Of a stretch of 45,288 nt of DNA, positions 16,068 through 25,359 are shown piece by piece. The position numbers were made by a program, and so were the translations under genes. A model generated the notes under the pieces. The model was not told the DNA's origin. It worked only from the letters and a program-made list of their open reading frames with translations, and did not search any database. The first letter of the stretch is position 1; each line of letters begins with the position of its first letter. Source of the stretch: Bacteroidaceae bacterium (GTDB lineage Bacteria; Bacteroidota; Bacteroidia; Bacteroidales; Bacteroidaceae); assembly GCA_017483765.1 (NCBI GenBank), contig JAFUVE010000042.1:1-45288 (forward strand), given 5' to 3'.

Positions 16068-16132
16068 GTTCAGAGAGTTGTTTTATAGTTTTTGACCAAT
16101 TTTGTCCAGATTTGTTCGTCTTTCTATTGTTC

Positions 16133-17668
16133 CTATTGAGCTTCCAGCCCCATGCTCCGACGCACTTTCTCGGCTTCTTTACTGCAGTCTTTCAGTCTGA
16201 AGAGCTGGTAGGAATCATGGTTGATCCCAAGTCCTGCTTTTGCCAAAATTCCGTCATAGTCAATGTCTTCGGTCGTGTCTACATAGCGGCGGATGTCATC
16301 CAGCTGGCTGCCAGCTGTCTCTGCCACGCTCTGCCAGAATTCTTCCTCCGTGAATCCACGTTTCAGTTCCTTGAAGTATCGCCAATAGAGCAATCTCATC
16401 AGGTCGTCCAGGCTCTTTTGACAATTGGTTCTGCTTCGGATTTCTATGTCCATCAGAAGTCCGATAATGGGGCCTTTGTCGTAATAGGAGATACGCACGT
16501 CCTTGCCGTTTTCAGATCGGTTGAAAAAGTTCAGCCAGATGTCGTAACTGCTCTGACGGAGGCTCATGTGCTTGTGTCCTTCCTTTCCTTCAATCGTCTC
16601 GATGTAGCTGGATAGGTCTTTCAGCAGGTATTCGCTGTCGCAGATGCCAGCACTCATCATCAGGCGAGTCTCGTAGTAGACGGTGAATCCTTCGCTGACC
16701 CACAGCAGGGGTGTGAACACCTCGCGGTCGTAGTCGAACGGTCCCAGTTCAATCGGTCGGATGCTCTTCACGTTGTAGAGATGAAAATATTCGTGTGTCA
16801 CGAAACTCATATACCGAAGGTATTGATCGTGGCTGGGGAATCGGAATGTTCCTTCGCTGTAGCATGCTTGTGAGTTGATGTGTTCCAGTCCTCCTCCGCC
16901 TTTTCCCAGATGGATGAGGCAGTAGTTGTCGTACGGCACGTCGCCAATCAGTTTTGTTGTGGCGCTCACCATTTTCTTGAAATCCTCTTTGAACGGACTT
17001 TCTTTGTACCCGTCGGGTGTCTCCAGTGCGAATTCGTAGGTGTGGCCTTCGTGGGAGAATTCCTCCGTGTAGTGGTTGCCGAAGAGGAAGGGGCTGTCGT
17101 AGAGCAGGTCGAAGTTCTTGGCGTAATAGCAGCCAGGTGTCGTTCCTTCTTTTGCCAGCCCTGTTGAGATGTGTGACCAGCTGTCGGGTAGGGTGAAATG
17201 GATATGGCAGTCGTGGTTGATGTCACCATCGTGGTGCATGAACACGCCGTTGGGGGTGAGGAAACCGATATTTTCTTCCACTCGGCTTTCCGCCACGCTC
17301 CGCTCATTGGCAAAGATGCGCCAGCTCAGCCTGCTTTGTCGGCTCTTCGGGGAGAACTTCCATCCGTTCTTTCCGACTTTCTCCCAGTTCAAAGTCTGTC
17401 CGGATGCGTCTTCGGCTTTGAAGTCGGTGAGGTATTTCGGATAATCCACAATCAGGTAGTACCCTGGTGCCCATACCGGCATTTTGAGGAGCACGGGTTG
17501 GTTGATTTCGTCGCTGCTGTATGTCAGCTCCACGTTGATGTAGTGGGTTTTGGGCTCGAAGCTCACCTCGTAGTTCATTTCGTAGGCGCTGGCTGTCAGA
17601 AAGCTCGCGCTCATCAGCAATGCCATTGCTGCTGTTGTCGCTGATTTTGTTTTCATGATTCTGCTCAT
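16133..17668 (-). CDS. M61-family metallopeptidase (glycyl-aminopeptidase-like), secreted
   Basis: A signal peptide is evident: MKTKSATTAAMALLMSASFLTASA after a few residues. The zinc motif HEYFH is at residues 292-296 (counting from 17668), followed by the glutamate region LLWVSEGFTVYYE. GGGGLEH upstream is also typical of M61. The family normally ends in a PDZ domain; this protein stops soon after the catalytic domain, at about 511 residues, and I see no PDZ sequence. The ATG at 17668 follows an A-rich leader and leaves about 46 bases after the predicted transcription start. ATGs at 17701 and 17656 are alternatives. It probably acts in the periplasm or at the surface on peptides. Confidence 0.85.
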   Translation of the reverse strand: MSRIMKTKSATTAAMALLMSASFLTASAYEMNYEVSFEPKTHYINVELTYSSDEINQPVLLKMPVWAPGYYLIVDYPKYLTDFKAEDASGQTLNWEKVGKNGWKFSPKSRQSRLSWRIFANERSVAESRVEENIGFLTPNGVFMHHDGDINHDCHIHFTLPDSWSHISTGLAKEGTTPGCYYAKNFDLLYDSPFLFGNHYTEEFSHEGHTYEFALETPDGYKESPFKEDFKKMVSATTKLIGDVPYDNYCLIHLGKGGGGLEHINSQACYSEGTFRFPSHDQYLRYMSFVTHEYFHLYNVKSIRPIELGPFDYDREVFTPLLWVSEGFTVYYETRLMMSAGICDSEYLLKDLSSYIETIEGKEGHKHMSLRQSSYDIWLNFFNRSENGKDVRISYYDKGPIIGLLMDIEIRSRTNCQKSLDDLMRLLYWRYFKELKRGFTEEEFWQSVAETAGSQLDDIRRYVDTTEDIDYDGILAKAGLGINHDSYQLFRLKDCSKEAEKVRRSMGLEAQ

Positions 17669-17720
17669 CGTTTTCTGTATTTTTTTATGTTTGTTTTGCA
17701 CGTTTTTATGATTTACGCTG

Positions 17721-17751
17721 CAAAGTTATGTATTTTTATAGTACTATGCAA
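17721..17751 (-). promoter_or_regulatory. Promoter of the M61 peptidase gene
   Basis: On the minus strand TTG (17751-17749) and TAACTTTG (17728-17721) are separated by 20 bases, a full match to the Bacteroidales -33/-7 pattern. It is the best two-part promoter I found in the window. Confidence 0.6.
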
Positions 17752-18066
17752 TACAAGGTACTAAAAATATTTCAAATTTTCACATTGTTTAACAAATGGG
17801 GTAGGTAAGTGAAAAGTGAATAGTGTAGTTACTTTGGGGATGAAAAGTGTCCCCTAGTAGAGACTTTATATATGGTGTCTAAAAGAATCTATTATGTTTC
17901 TACGTATAATTCTATTTATTTTTGCGGTGGAAAATATGTGGGAAACCACAAAAAAACTACCCTAATTATGATATTTATGAAGAGAACTCGTCAGAAAGTT
18001 TCGTTGGGTGTGTTCGGTTTCGATTTAGATTTAGATGCCTTTCTGATTTGATAGGATTAAGTTACA
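17752..18066. other. Intergenic region without a gene between porV and the M61 gene
   Basis: Apart from a GTGAAAAGTGAATAG repeat at 17807-17825, I see no conserved feature. The open frame at 17922-18128 on the plus strand runs into the terminators and has no family resemblance. Confidence 0.5.
17807..17825. repeat. GTGAAAAGTGAATA-type intergenic repeat, second copy
   Basis: The segment shares the 15-mer GAAAAGTGAATAGTG with 10097-10111. Both copies are intergenic. Confidence 0.55.
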
Positions 18067-18124
18067 AGACGCCCCTCGGGGCGTCTCTACAAAAAAGAGG
18101 CCACATTCGGATGTGGTCTCTTTT
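18067..18124 (-). terminator. Double hairpin terminator after porV
   Basis: Two hairpins follow each other. AGACGCCCC/GGGGCGTCT lies at 18067-18086 with a tiny TC loop. AAGAGGCCACAT/ATGTGGTCTCTT lies at 18095-18122 around TCGG. For minus-strand transcripts the second is met first and is followed by a T run, so it is the main stop for porV. Confidence 0.8.
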
Positions 18125-18173
18125 ATGATTGCTAAGGATGAAAAATTATTTAATCTCTTTGTCTGATAGGGGG

Positions 18174-19373
18174 TTATCTTCTCTTTCCGAGGATGTCGGC
18201 GATGCCGTCCATGTCGAATGCGAGGGAGAGACGGAGGGTCTGGTCGAGCGGGTTGCTCTGCGAAGCGGAGATCACATAACCGGCGTCGATGGAGAATACG
18301 CTCATCTTGAATCCGGCACCTACCGTCCAGTATTTACGGTTACCTTTGTTCGGGTGCTCGTAGTGGTAGCCCGCACGGAGGAAGAACTTGTTGTCGTAAG
18401 AATATTCCATACCGGCACTCCATGAAATCTCCTGCATCTCTTCCTTAAAACCTCCCGGTGCGTCGCCAAACGACTTGAAGATACCCGAAATCGGCGAGAG
18501 GTTGTAGTACCCTTCGTCCATGAGCCAGCTTGTGTAGCCAGAATAGTCATCCTCAGCTGCACCGGTCTCCTGAATGTATTGCTCCATGGTTGGACGAGTC
18601 GGAACCATCAATTTGTTTACGTCGGCAGAGAAACTGATGTTGTTGAACTCGTCGATAGGAACGAGCAGCGAAGCACCGATACGAAGGTTTGTAGGCAGGA
18701 ATTCACTGGTGTTACCTTCATCGTATGAAATCTTACTACCGATATTGCTGGCATTCACACCCCATCCAAGCTGACATTCGCGGCTTCCGATGTTAAGATA
18801 TCCGTTATGGTAGATGGCTATGTCGGCAGCAAAGGCATTTCCCGGAGTCGTTTCATCGTCGGCTTTGTATGCCAAGTCGGAATGGATATATCTCAGACCT
18901 ACGCCTGCAGAGAAGGTCTCGCTCAGCATACGCGAATATGCCACGTCTACAGAGAACTCATACGGCTTGATGGTCTCGTTGAACTCGGTGCCATATCCTG
19001 CAATCACCTCTCCCAGAGAGAAATAGCGCAAGGATGCACTGATGGCGTCCCAGTCACCTATACGGTAGTATCCTGTGATGTTGGCGAGGTCGATGTCCTT
19101 CACGATATGACGCAGCCATGGCGTGTAGTTGATAGACACGCCCGACCGGCTGATGCAGAACGGATATTTTGCCGGGTTCCAGTATTGTGAGTTCACGTCC
19201 GGATCCGTTGCGGCACCTACGTCACCCAGTCCGGCAGCACGTGCATCCGGAGCAATGGCCAGGGAGGTTACACCATAGTAAACGGGGTTCAGCTGATTCT
19301 TTATGTCCTGTGCCTTGGCTGACGTGATCGCCAGCAGCAGGGCGAGGGTGGATATGATTTTGCGTCTCATCAA
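18174..19373 (-). CDS. porV: Type IX secretion system protein PorV (LptO-like outer-membrane barrel)
   Basis: PorV is an outer-membrane barrel that shuttles type IX cargo from the translocon to the PorU attachment complex. The 399-residue product has a signal peptide (LALLLAITSAKAQ). Its mature start NQLNPVYYGVTSLAIAPDARAAGLGDVGAATDPD is very characteristic of PorV, as is NSQYWNPAKYPF. The remainder is a barrel of amphipathic strands ending in LSLAFDMDG. It follows porU by about 120 bases with no clear promoter between, so the two are probably one operon. Confidence 0.93.
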   Translation of the reverse strand: MMRRKIISTLALLLAITSAKAQDIKNQLNPVYYGVTSLAIAPDARAAGLGDVGAATDPDVNSQYWNPAKYPFCISRSGVSINYTPWLRHIVKDIDLANITGYYRIGDWDAISASLRYFSLGEVIAGYGTEFNETIKPYEFSVDVAYSRMLSETFSAGVGLRYIHSDLAYKADDETTPGNAFAADIAIYHNGYLNIGSRECQLGWGVNASNIGSKISYDEGNTSEFLPTNLRIGASLLVPIDEFNNISFSADVNKLMVPTRPTMEQYIQETGAAEDDYSGYTSWLMDEGYYNLSPISGIFKSFGDAPGGFKEEMQEISWSAGMEYSYDNKFFLRAGYHYEHPNKGNRKYWTVGAGFKMSVFSIDAGYVISASQSNPLDQTLRLSLAFDMDGIADILGKRR

Positions 19374-19494
19374 TTTTTTCTTTGTTTGCTGTTTCTGGTT
19401 AAGGTCTCAGTACTTTTATATAACGGAATCCTGTGGCCTTTATTGTATCTTATCGGTATCTATTATGTTAATGAATGTAATCGCCGTATTATTT

Positions 19495-22400
19495 CTATTT
19501 TCTTCTGACCACGATGAACTTCTTGGCTTCAGTGGCTTTCGGTCCGTCGGCTGTGGATATGCCCGCTTTCACGATGTACACTCCAGGCACGAGATGAGAG
19601 TCGTTCTCACTCATGTTCCACGAGAAAGTGTAAGTGGAACTGGAGTTGAAGTCCTTTGCAGCCGTCTTGTAGACCATGCGTCCGCTGATGTCAAAGATCT
19701 CCAGATGTACTGTCATATTGGTCTGCGGCCGGTCGTTCTCAATCGTGAACAAAACTTCGTCGCTTGTGGCGCTGTTCACGTTGAGGGAGAATATCTTCGG
19801 CTTTTCCCCGTTGTTCACGTAGAATTCAATCGTGGATGTAGACGGGTTGTTCAGAATGTCAAAGGCACGCATGGTGAGCGTGTGTCGTCCGTCGGGTAGG
19901 GCAGGTATGCTGAACTCCACTCGTCCGCTTGTGTAGTCGCCCGTTGTTGGGATGAAGTAGCTGTTGAGAGAGTAGGTGGTCAACTCGTTGTTGTCAATCA
20001 GGGCTTCGATGTCGTGTCCGATTCCGCTGCCCGTCATGTTGATTCCGTCCTTGTCGGAGATATACGCCATGAGCAACGGTGTCTCGTTCACTACATCGCC
20101 ACTCACGAATCTGTCGGTGTTCAGATAAACCGGTGTGATCATCGGCCCAATGGTGTCCTGACTCATCGTTTCGCCGGTTCCAGCCACGCGGAACTTGCTG
20201 TTATAGCCATGAGCCTCATGAGTGTGGTCGTTGTTTGTGGCGTAAAGGCTGATGAGACCCTCCTCGCCGCTGTAGTTGTTGTCGAGCGGAATGGGGAACT
20301 TGAATGTGAACTGACCGTTCTGCACGCTGTCTGCCACGTTGTAGAGCATCTTCATCCGTGCGTTGAACGTGTATGGCTCGGCGCTTTCGTTACCATTCGT
20401 CTCGCGGTAGGGATTGTTCAGGCAGGTCACGAGTTCCACGTTGTCCATGACGGTCGGATATATCAGACCGTTGAAATTGTCGTCGGTTAGTCCGTTGTCA
20501 CCTTCAATATGTCCTTTCACCGTCACCACCTCCCCGGCGTATACAGGGTCTGTCGTGTCGCTGTCTGCAGACATTCCGTTGATTTCGTCAATCACGATGT
20601 TGTACGTAGGCAGTGCCAGCTTCATGGCCGGGTCTCCGAGCAGGTGGTAGTGTATGCGGTTAAAGACGGACGACCCGCTGCTGATAAGCTCTCGTTTTGC
20701 TTTCATCAGGGCCTCGCCCAGGGTGTATTGGCGGCCAAATTCGTCACGGGAGAGCACGCTAGTCATAAACCGTATGTTCATCTGTCGGTTCGGGTCGGAA
20801 TAGACCGTGCGTGCCGTGCCTATGAATCCCATTGCGCTTCCGTCGGAATTGAGGATGGCACTCTCGCCGATGTTGGATTTGTTCATGTCGAAAGGCGATA
20901 CGTCGCAGGCGGCGGTGAACCACAAGGGAAGTCGCTTGGTAATCCAGTTCTCGAAGTCTTGGTTGAGCAGCAGCTGCTCGTGAGCCAGCTGTCCCGGTGC
21001 TCCGTGTCCCGTATAGTTCATGACCAATGCTCCGTCGAGCATCAGCTTGTCGATGTCGACCTTTGCGTTAGGGTAGTGGCTTCCAGTTGCCGTCGTCTCC
21101 CGCTCGTATGTGTCGGTGTAGATGCGCCGGACTCGGTAAGAGGTGGTGACGGACTCGATGTTCTTGATCACATCCTCACCGTCCTTCATGTGGAGGTTGT
21201 TGTTTCCGTCGTCGCAGATGAAGCACAGCAGGTTTTTCCAGCTTCCAACCTCCTTGTTCGTCATATATCCTATCAGTTTGTCGACCACGCCCTTGGCCTC
21301 ACGTGAAGTGAGGACAGGAATGCGGCCCACACCGATACGTGGCAGGCTGTAGAGCAGGCTCGTGTTGTCGTCGTCTGTCAGTACGAAGTATTCTTCCATC
21401 ACGTAGCTGTCAGTCTTGCTCAGTGAATTGTCCGACTCATAGCAGAGCAGGTAGTCGTCGGGCGACTTGGACTGAAGTCCCCCCGTCACCATGCGGTTGT
21501 CCCATACTCCGTCGCCGAAGAGCAGGAGGTTCTTAGGCCGGTTGCTTTCCGACGTGGCGTTGTCGTAGAGCATCTTCATGAAGCGTCGCAGTGCCGTGGC
21601 GTCGGGCGTTCCTCCCGAGAACTCGTTATACACCTTATCTATAGTCAGCACGACGCTGCGCAGGCTGTCGTAAGTGGTATGCGCATCGGCCAGCCGCTGA
21701 GCCTGTGCCAGCAGTTTTCCGCTTGCTGGAACCACGATGACCAAATCCAGGTTGGCCAGTGCGTGCAGGTCCTGATTCGCTATTTTTCCCACGACCGTAG
21801 GTGAGGGGAATGCCGATGCCGGATTAAGTGCCACCAGCTCTTCTGTTTGCCATGTCACCTTGTCGGTTTCCTCGCTTGAGAAAGGCACCGTGAGGCTTCC
21901 TCCGCTCATCGTGCTCTTCACGCCCTCAATCTCTCCCAATCGGCTCACTCTCCAAACCACGGTGTTTTCGTTTGCTCCTGAGATGTTGAACACCACGTCG
22001 CCGTTCTGAGCAGGACGGAAGAGCAGTGAACCTCCGTCGAGCTGCAGATTTCGGAAATAGCCCGCCCGGATGTAGTCGAGATGACCGGACACGCCACTCA
22101 CCCGTTCGTGCGTGAGGGTGACGGTGTTCTGACTGGCCACGTCGCTGCTCAGTGTGAAGCTTTTTGAGCGGAGAATGCCGTGGTCGTAGTTTCCGAGTTT
22201 TGATATTTCGATCTTGCCTATCTCATTATTGTTTAAGAACACATTGAGAGTTGAAGCGCTTGTGCCAGCTGCACAGAACTGCACGTCGAGTGTCACGTTG
22301 CCCTCGCCAGAGAATCCCGGCAGTTCGAGGTTGTAGCTTCGGCTGTTGTTCGACTGGTAGTCATAGCTTTCGAAGAAGGCGCGTCCCGAATTCATGAAAC

Positions 22401-22920
22401 TGTAGTTGTCGCTTTCAATCAGCGCATGCTCTGGGAACGTGTGGAATGCCGGAGCGTCGGATGAGACTTCATATTCGTAAGTCGGGAACTCCATGGGGCT
22501 GTCGCCTTCTGTCAGCAGATAGTATTTGTAGTTGGAGTAAGGATTGTTGAAATGCGTGAAGGACACATAGCTGCTGCTGGCATTGCGGATGGACCAGCGA
22601 GTGGTGCCTCGGCCATAGAACAATACTTTGTCTGCTGTGCGGTAGAGCGGCAGCTCAGTGACGTCGTCGCCCAGCTTGCCCAGTCCACTTTCTGGAAGCA
22701 CTTCCATGTTCATCCCGTACAGTTTCACCCGGTCGGGATTTGTGAATCCCATGGACCTTAGGCTGCTGTTCGTGATTTGATAGACTCCTGGCTTGTCTAT
22801 GCGTATTTTCACCCATGTGCCGGAAGCCAACACGGAATTCGTGGCATAATCGTCGCCGTCGTCCGCCCAAAGGGGGAGAACGGACAGAACTGCCGTCAAC
22901 ATCAACAATAACCTGCGCAT
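19495..22920 (-). CDS. porU: Type IX secretion system sortase PorU
   Basis: PorU is the gingipain-like (C25) surface transpeptidase that removes the C-terminal signal of type IX cargo and joins it to A-LPS. The 1141-residue product starts with a signal peptide ending LSVLPLWA. The catalytic His is His639 in NYTGHGAPGQ and the catalytic Cys is Cys672 in WFTAACDVSPFD, the order seen in C25 proteases. The last 80 residues look like a type IX C-terminal domain, with MVYKTA, PGVYIVKAG and a KKFIVVRRK end, which PorU is known to keep uncut. It lies directly before porV. The other T9SS genes are not in the window. Confidence 0.93.
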   Translation of the reverse strand: MRRLLLMLTAVLSVLPLWADDGDDYATNSVLASGTWVKIRIDKPGVYQITNSSLRSMGFTNPDRVKLYGMNMEVLPESGLGKLGDDVTELPLYRTADKVLFYGRGTTRWSIRNASSSYVSFTHFNNPYSNYKYYLLTEGDSPMEFPTYEYEVSSDAPAFHTFPEHALIESDNYSFMNSGRAFFESYDYQSNNSRSYNLELPGFSGEGNVTLDVQFCAAGTSASTLNVFLNNNEIGKIEISKLGNYDHGILRSKSFTLSSDVASQNTVTLTHERVSGVSGHLDYIRAGYFRNLQLDGGSLLFRPAQNGDVVFNISGANENTVVWRVSRLGEIEGVKSTMSGGSLTVPFSSEETDKVTWQTEELVALNPASAFPSPTVVGKIANQDLHALANLDLVIVVPASGKLLAQAQRLADAHTTYDSLRSVVLTIDKVYNEFSGGTPDATALRRFMKMLYDNATSESNRPKNLLLFGDGVWDNRMVTGGLQSKSPDDYLLCYESDNSLSKTDSYVMEEYFVLTDDDNTSLLYSLPRIGVGRIPVLTSREAKGVVDKLIGYMTNKEVGSWKNLLCFICDDGNNNLHMKDGEDVIKNIESVTTSYRVRRIYTDTYERETTATGSHYPNAKVDIDKLMLDGALVMNYTGHGAPGQLAHEQLLLNQDFENWITKRLPLWFTAACDVSPFDMNKSNIGESAILNSDGSAMGFIGTARTVYSDPNRQMNIRFMTSVLSRDEFGRQYTLGEALMKAKRELISSGSSVFNRIHYHLLGDPAMKLALPTYNIVIDEINGMSADSDTTDPVYAGEVVTVKGHIEGDNGLTDDNFNGLIYPTVMDNVELVTCLNNPYRETNGNESAEPYTFNARMKMLYNVADSVQNGQFTFKFPIPLDNNYSGEEGLISLYATNNDHTHEAHGYNSKFRVAGTGETMSQDTIGPMITPVYLNTDRFVSGDVVNETPLLMAYISDKDGINMTGSGIGHDIEALIDNNELTTYSLNSYFIPTTGDYTSGRVEFSIPALPDGRHTLTMRAFDILNNPSTSTIEFYVNNGEKPKIFSLNVNSATSDEVLFTIENDRPQTNMTVHLEIFDISGRMVYKTAAKDFNSSSTYTFSWNMSENDSHLVPGVYIVKAGISTADGPKATEAKKFIVVRRK

Positions 22921-23047
22921 AGTTCTATATGTCTTTATATTTGTTACAATTTATAATTCTTTTCTCATTGTCTGAGCTGTTCAGAAAGTCCCATTCCGCT
23001 CATTCATCACATTCAACCCATCCAATACCCTAAAGTCTCAAGAGCAC

Positions 23048-23749
23048 TCACCGTATGCTCAAGTCCAGCACTTCTTTCTCGCCTAAATAGCCTTTCAGCC
23101 TTTGCCCCTCATGGACAGGACCCACGCCTACCGGTGTACCGGTGAAAATCAGGTCGCCTGTCTTCAGGGTGATGAACCGGCTCACATAGGATATGATCCG
23201 GTCGACGCTGAACATCATGTCGGCCGTATGCCCGTCTTGAACGGTCTCTCCGTTGATATCCAGCCTGAAGTGAATGTCCTGTATCAGCTTCTGCCATGAC
23301 GCTTCGCTGATGTGCTCTCCACCGCTCTTCGACGGCTTCCATTCAGGGACCGTCGCAGTGCAGCCAGGTATGTGGAACAATTCTTCTTTTTTGACCAGTG
23401 TGCCGAGAGCGGCCGAATTGTCAAACCCCTTACAGAGCTCCCATGGCAGTCCGTCTTCTCGCAGCTTTGCCTGAAGGTCGCGGGCTGTGAAGTCAATACC
23501 GACCGTGACCGCGTCGTAGTAACGGTGTGCGAATCTCTCGCTCACGTCTTTGCCCAGGCGGCTGATACGCACCACCAGCTCTGCCTCGTAGTCGAATCGC
23601 TGAGCAAAATCTGGCACGAAAAAGGGCTTTCCTCCTCTCAGGATGGCAGAGTCGGGCTTGGAGAAAATCACCGGCTCCTTAGGTAATAACGTCTCGTTGA
23701 GTTCTTTATTGTGTGCGGCATAGTTCATGCCTACAGCTAAAATCTTCAT
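23048..23749 (-). CDS. Fumarylacetoacetate hydrolase-family protein
   Basis: Proteins of this fold hydrolyse acylpyruvates or decarboxylate oxaloacetate, or isomerise related oxo-acids, with a bound metal. The family core is clear: FDYEAELVVRISRLGKDV holds the metal-binding acids, then YDAVTVGIDFTARDLQ, GKGFDNSA-like WELCKGFDNSAALG, and the C-terminal GDLIFTGTPVGVGPV. At 233 residues it is longer than the usual 205. The extra length appears as an insert around residues 122-150, between GTLVKKEEL and the QDIHFRLDING strand. The exact substrate is not readable. It lies 36 bases downstream of rseP. Confidence 0.85.
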   Translation of the reverse strand: MKILAVGMNYAAHNKELNETLLPKEPVIFSKPDSAILRGGKPFFVPDFAQRFDYEAELVVRISRLGKDVSERFAHRYYDAVTVGIDFTARDLQAKLREDGLPWELCKGFDNSAALGTLVKKEELFHIPGCTATVPEWKPSKSGGEHISEASWQKLIQDIHFRLDINGETVQDGHTADMMFSVDRIISYVSRFITLKTGDLIFTGTPVGVGPVHEGQRLKGYLGEKEVLDLSIR

Positions 23750-23785
23750 CGTATGCCTTTTTGTTTTGTTGGCTCATGTCTTTCG

Positions 23786-25201
23786 CTAAATCAGGCCGAA
23801 GAGCCTCAATATGTCGTTGAGGTTGGCGAATATCAGCAGTCCGAGCAGAATGAAGAATCCTACATACTGGGCGCGTTGGAGGAAGGTGTCGCTTGGCTTT
23901 CTGCCCGTGACCATCTCGTAGACGCAGAACAAGGCATGTCCTCCGTCGAGAGCCGGGATCGGGAGCACGTTCACCACGCCGAGCATGATTGAGAGCAGCG
24001 CGGTGAGCATCCAGAAGCTCTGCCAGTCCCAAACCCCGGGGAAGATGTTTCCGATGGTGATGAATCCACCCACGCTCTGTGCCCCTTTCTTCGTGAAGAT
24101 GTATTTGAGGTCGCTCACGTAGTTGGTGAGCTGTTTCCATCCAAATGCGATTCCGGCAGGTATGGCCTCGAAAAATCCGTATTCCTTCGTTGAGGTCTTG
24201 TATGCCGGCATTTTGTTGGTGAATCCTAACGTGAGATCGGCCGTCAGCGTTGTCTTTACGGTGCGCAGGCTGTCTCCGTCGGCGATGGTCACCGTCACTT
24301 CGCGTGCCTTCAGGCTGTCGGCCTGGGTGCCCTCAGCCACGCTGGCGCGCAGACGAGCCAGCTCACTGCTGAGGTCGTTGAAGTCTTTGATGTCCTTGTC
24401 GTTCAGCTTCGTGATTCGGTTGCCTTTCCTCAGGCCAATCTGCTCGGCCGGAGTGCCCGGGAACACGCTGTCGACCTCCATCGGTGTCAGCACATCCGCA
24501 AAACGAGGTTCTTCCAGCATCTCAAGCAAGTTGAGGTCGCCCGGAAGGGATATGTTCTCCTCCTTGCCGTTTCGGAGCACTGTGGCGCTCTTCGCTCCAG
24601 ACAGCGTGCGGAGATTTGCCGGCTGCCAGCTCTCAAATTCCACTCCGTCGGCTCCAATCAGAATGTCGCCGTCCTGGAATCCCAGCGCTTTGGCCTCGTT
24701 GTTGAATTTCAGTCCGTACGTCATGTCGGACGGCTTGACGTATTCCTTTCCCCATGCGAAGAGCACCATGGCATAGATGAAGAAAGCGACGATGAAGTTC
24801 ATCAGCACACCTCCAAGCATGATGAGCAGCCGTTGCCACGGCTTCTTTGTGCGGAACTCCCAGGGCTGGGGCTCTGCGCTCAGCTTGTCCTTGTCCTGCG
24901 TCTCGTCAATCATGCCGTCAATCTGTACATAGCCGCCAAGCGGAATCCATCCGATTCCATATTCCGTGCCGCGGTATTCATACTCGCCGTTCTCCTTCTT
25001 CGGCACAGGCTCTTTGCCAATCATCCTGCGAAACCAAGGCATATACGTGCTGAAGAGACTGAATTTCCAGTCGAAAAACAAATAAAACTTGTTTACACGA
25101 GTCTTGAAGAGTTTTGCAAACAAGAAATGGCCTCCCTCATGGAGGATAATCAATAATCCTAATGAAATAATTACCTGAATAATCTTAATTAATACAGTCA
25201 T
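23786..25201 (-). CDS. rseP: Site-2 intramembrane metalloprotease RseP
   Basis: RseP cuts membrane-bound anti-sigma factors and leftover signal peptides within the inner membrane. The zinc motif HEGGH is at residues 21-25 in the first membrane helix. The second motif, NVLPIPALDGGH, lies near residue 425. Two PDZ regions sit between them, with LGFQDGDILIGADG and IGLRKGNRITKLNDKDI. The length of 471 residues is normal. It is downstream of dxr with a gap of about 160 bases, the common dxr-rseP pairing in Bacteroidales. Confidence 0.95.
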   Translation of the reverse strand: MTVLIKIIQVIISLGLLIILHEGGHFLFAKLFKTRVNKFYLFFDWKFSLFSTYMPWFRRMIGKEPVPKKENGEYEYRGTEYGIGWIPLGGYVQIDGMIDETQDKDKLSAEPQPWEFRTKKPWQRLLIMLGGVLMNFIVAFFIYAMVLFAWGKEYVKPSDMTYGLKFNNEAKALGFQDGDILIGADGVEFESWQPANLRTLSGAKSATVLRNGKEENISLPGDLNLLEMLEEPRFADVLTPMEVDSVFPGTPAEQIGLRKGNRITKLNDKDIKDFNDLSSELARLRASVAEGTQADSLKAREVTVTIADGDSLRTVKTTLTADLTLGFTNKMPAYKTSTKEYGFFEAIPAGIAFGWKQLTNYVSDLKYIFTKKGAQSVGGFITIGNIFPGVWDWQSFWMLTALLSIMLGVVNVLPIPALDGGHALFCVYEMVTGRKPSDTFLQRAQYVGFFILLGLLIFANLNDILRLFGLI

Positions 25202-25359
25202 GTCGTTTTGTTGCTGTTTGTTATGCTATAAAATACGTTTTTCTTGAGTGAGGACATGTATTCTTTTGTCCTACTGCGTTTTGTATGTTATGATATATTG
25301 CATGATAACCCATTCTCTGTGGAATGGCATGTTGCCATCTCAATGCCCCTTCTTTATTA

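Noticed and set aside
17922-18128. 68-residue open frame on the plus strand
   Set aside because: It ends in the porV terminators, has a biased composition and no start context.
22936-22945. Promoter-like TATATTTG on the plus strand upstream of porU
   Set aside because: It points into the FAH/rseP side where all genes are on the minus strand; no plus-strand gene follows.
25202-25359. tRNA or small RNA gene between dxr and rseP
   Set aside because: Only weak short hairpins are seen; there is no cloverleaf or conserved RNA signature.
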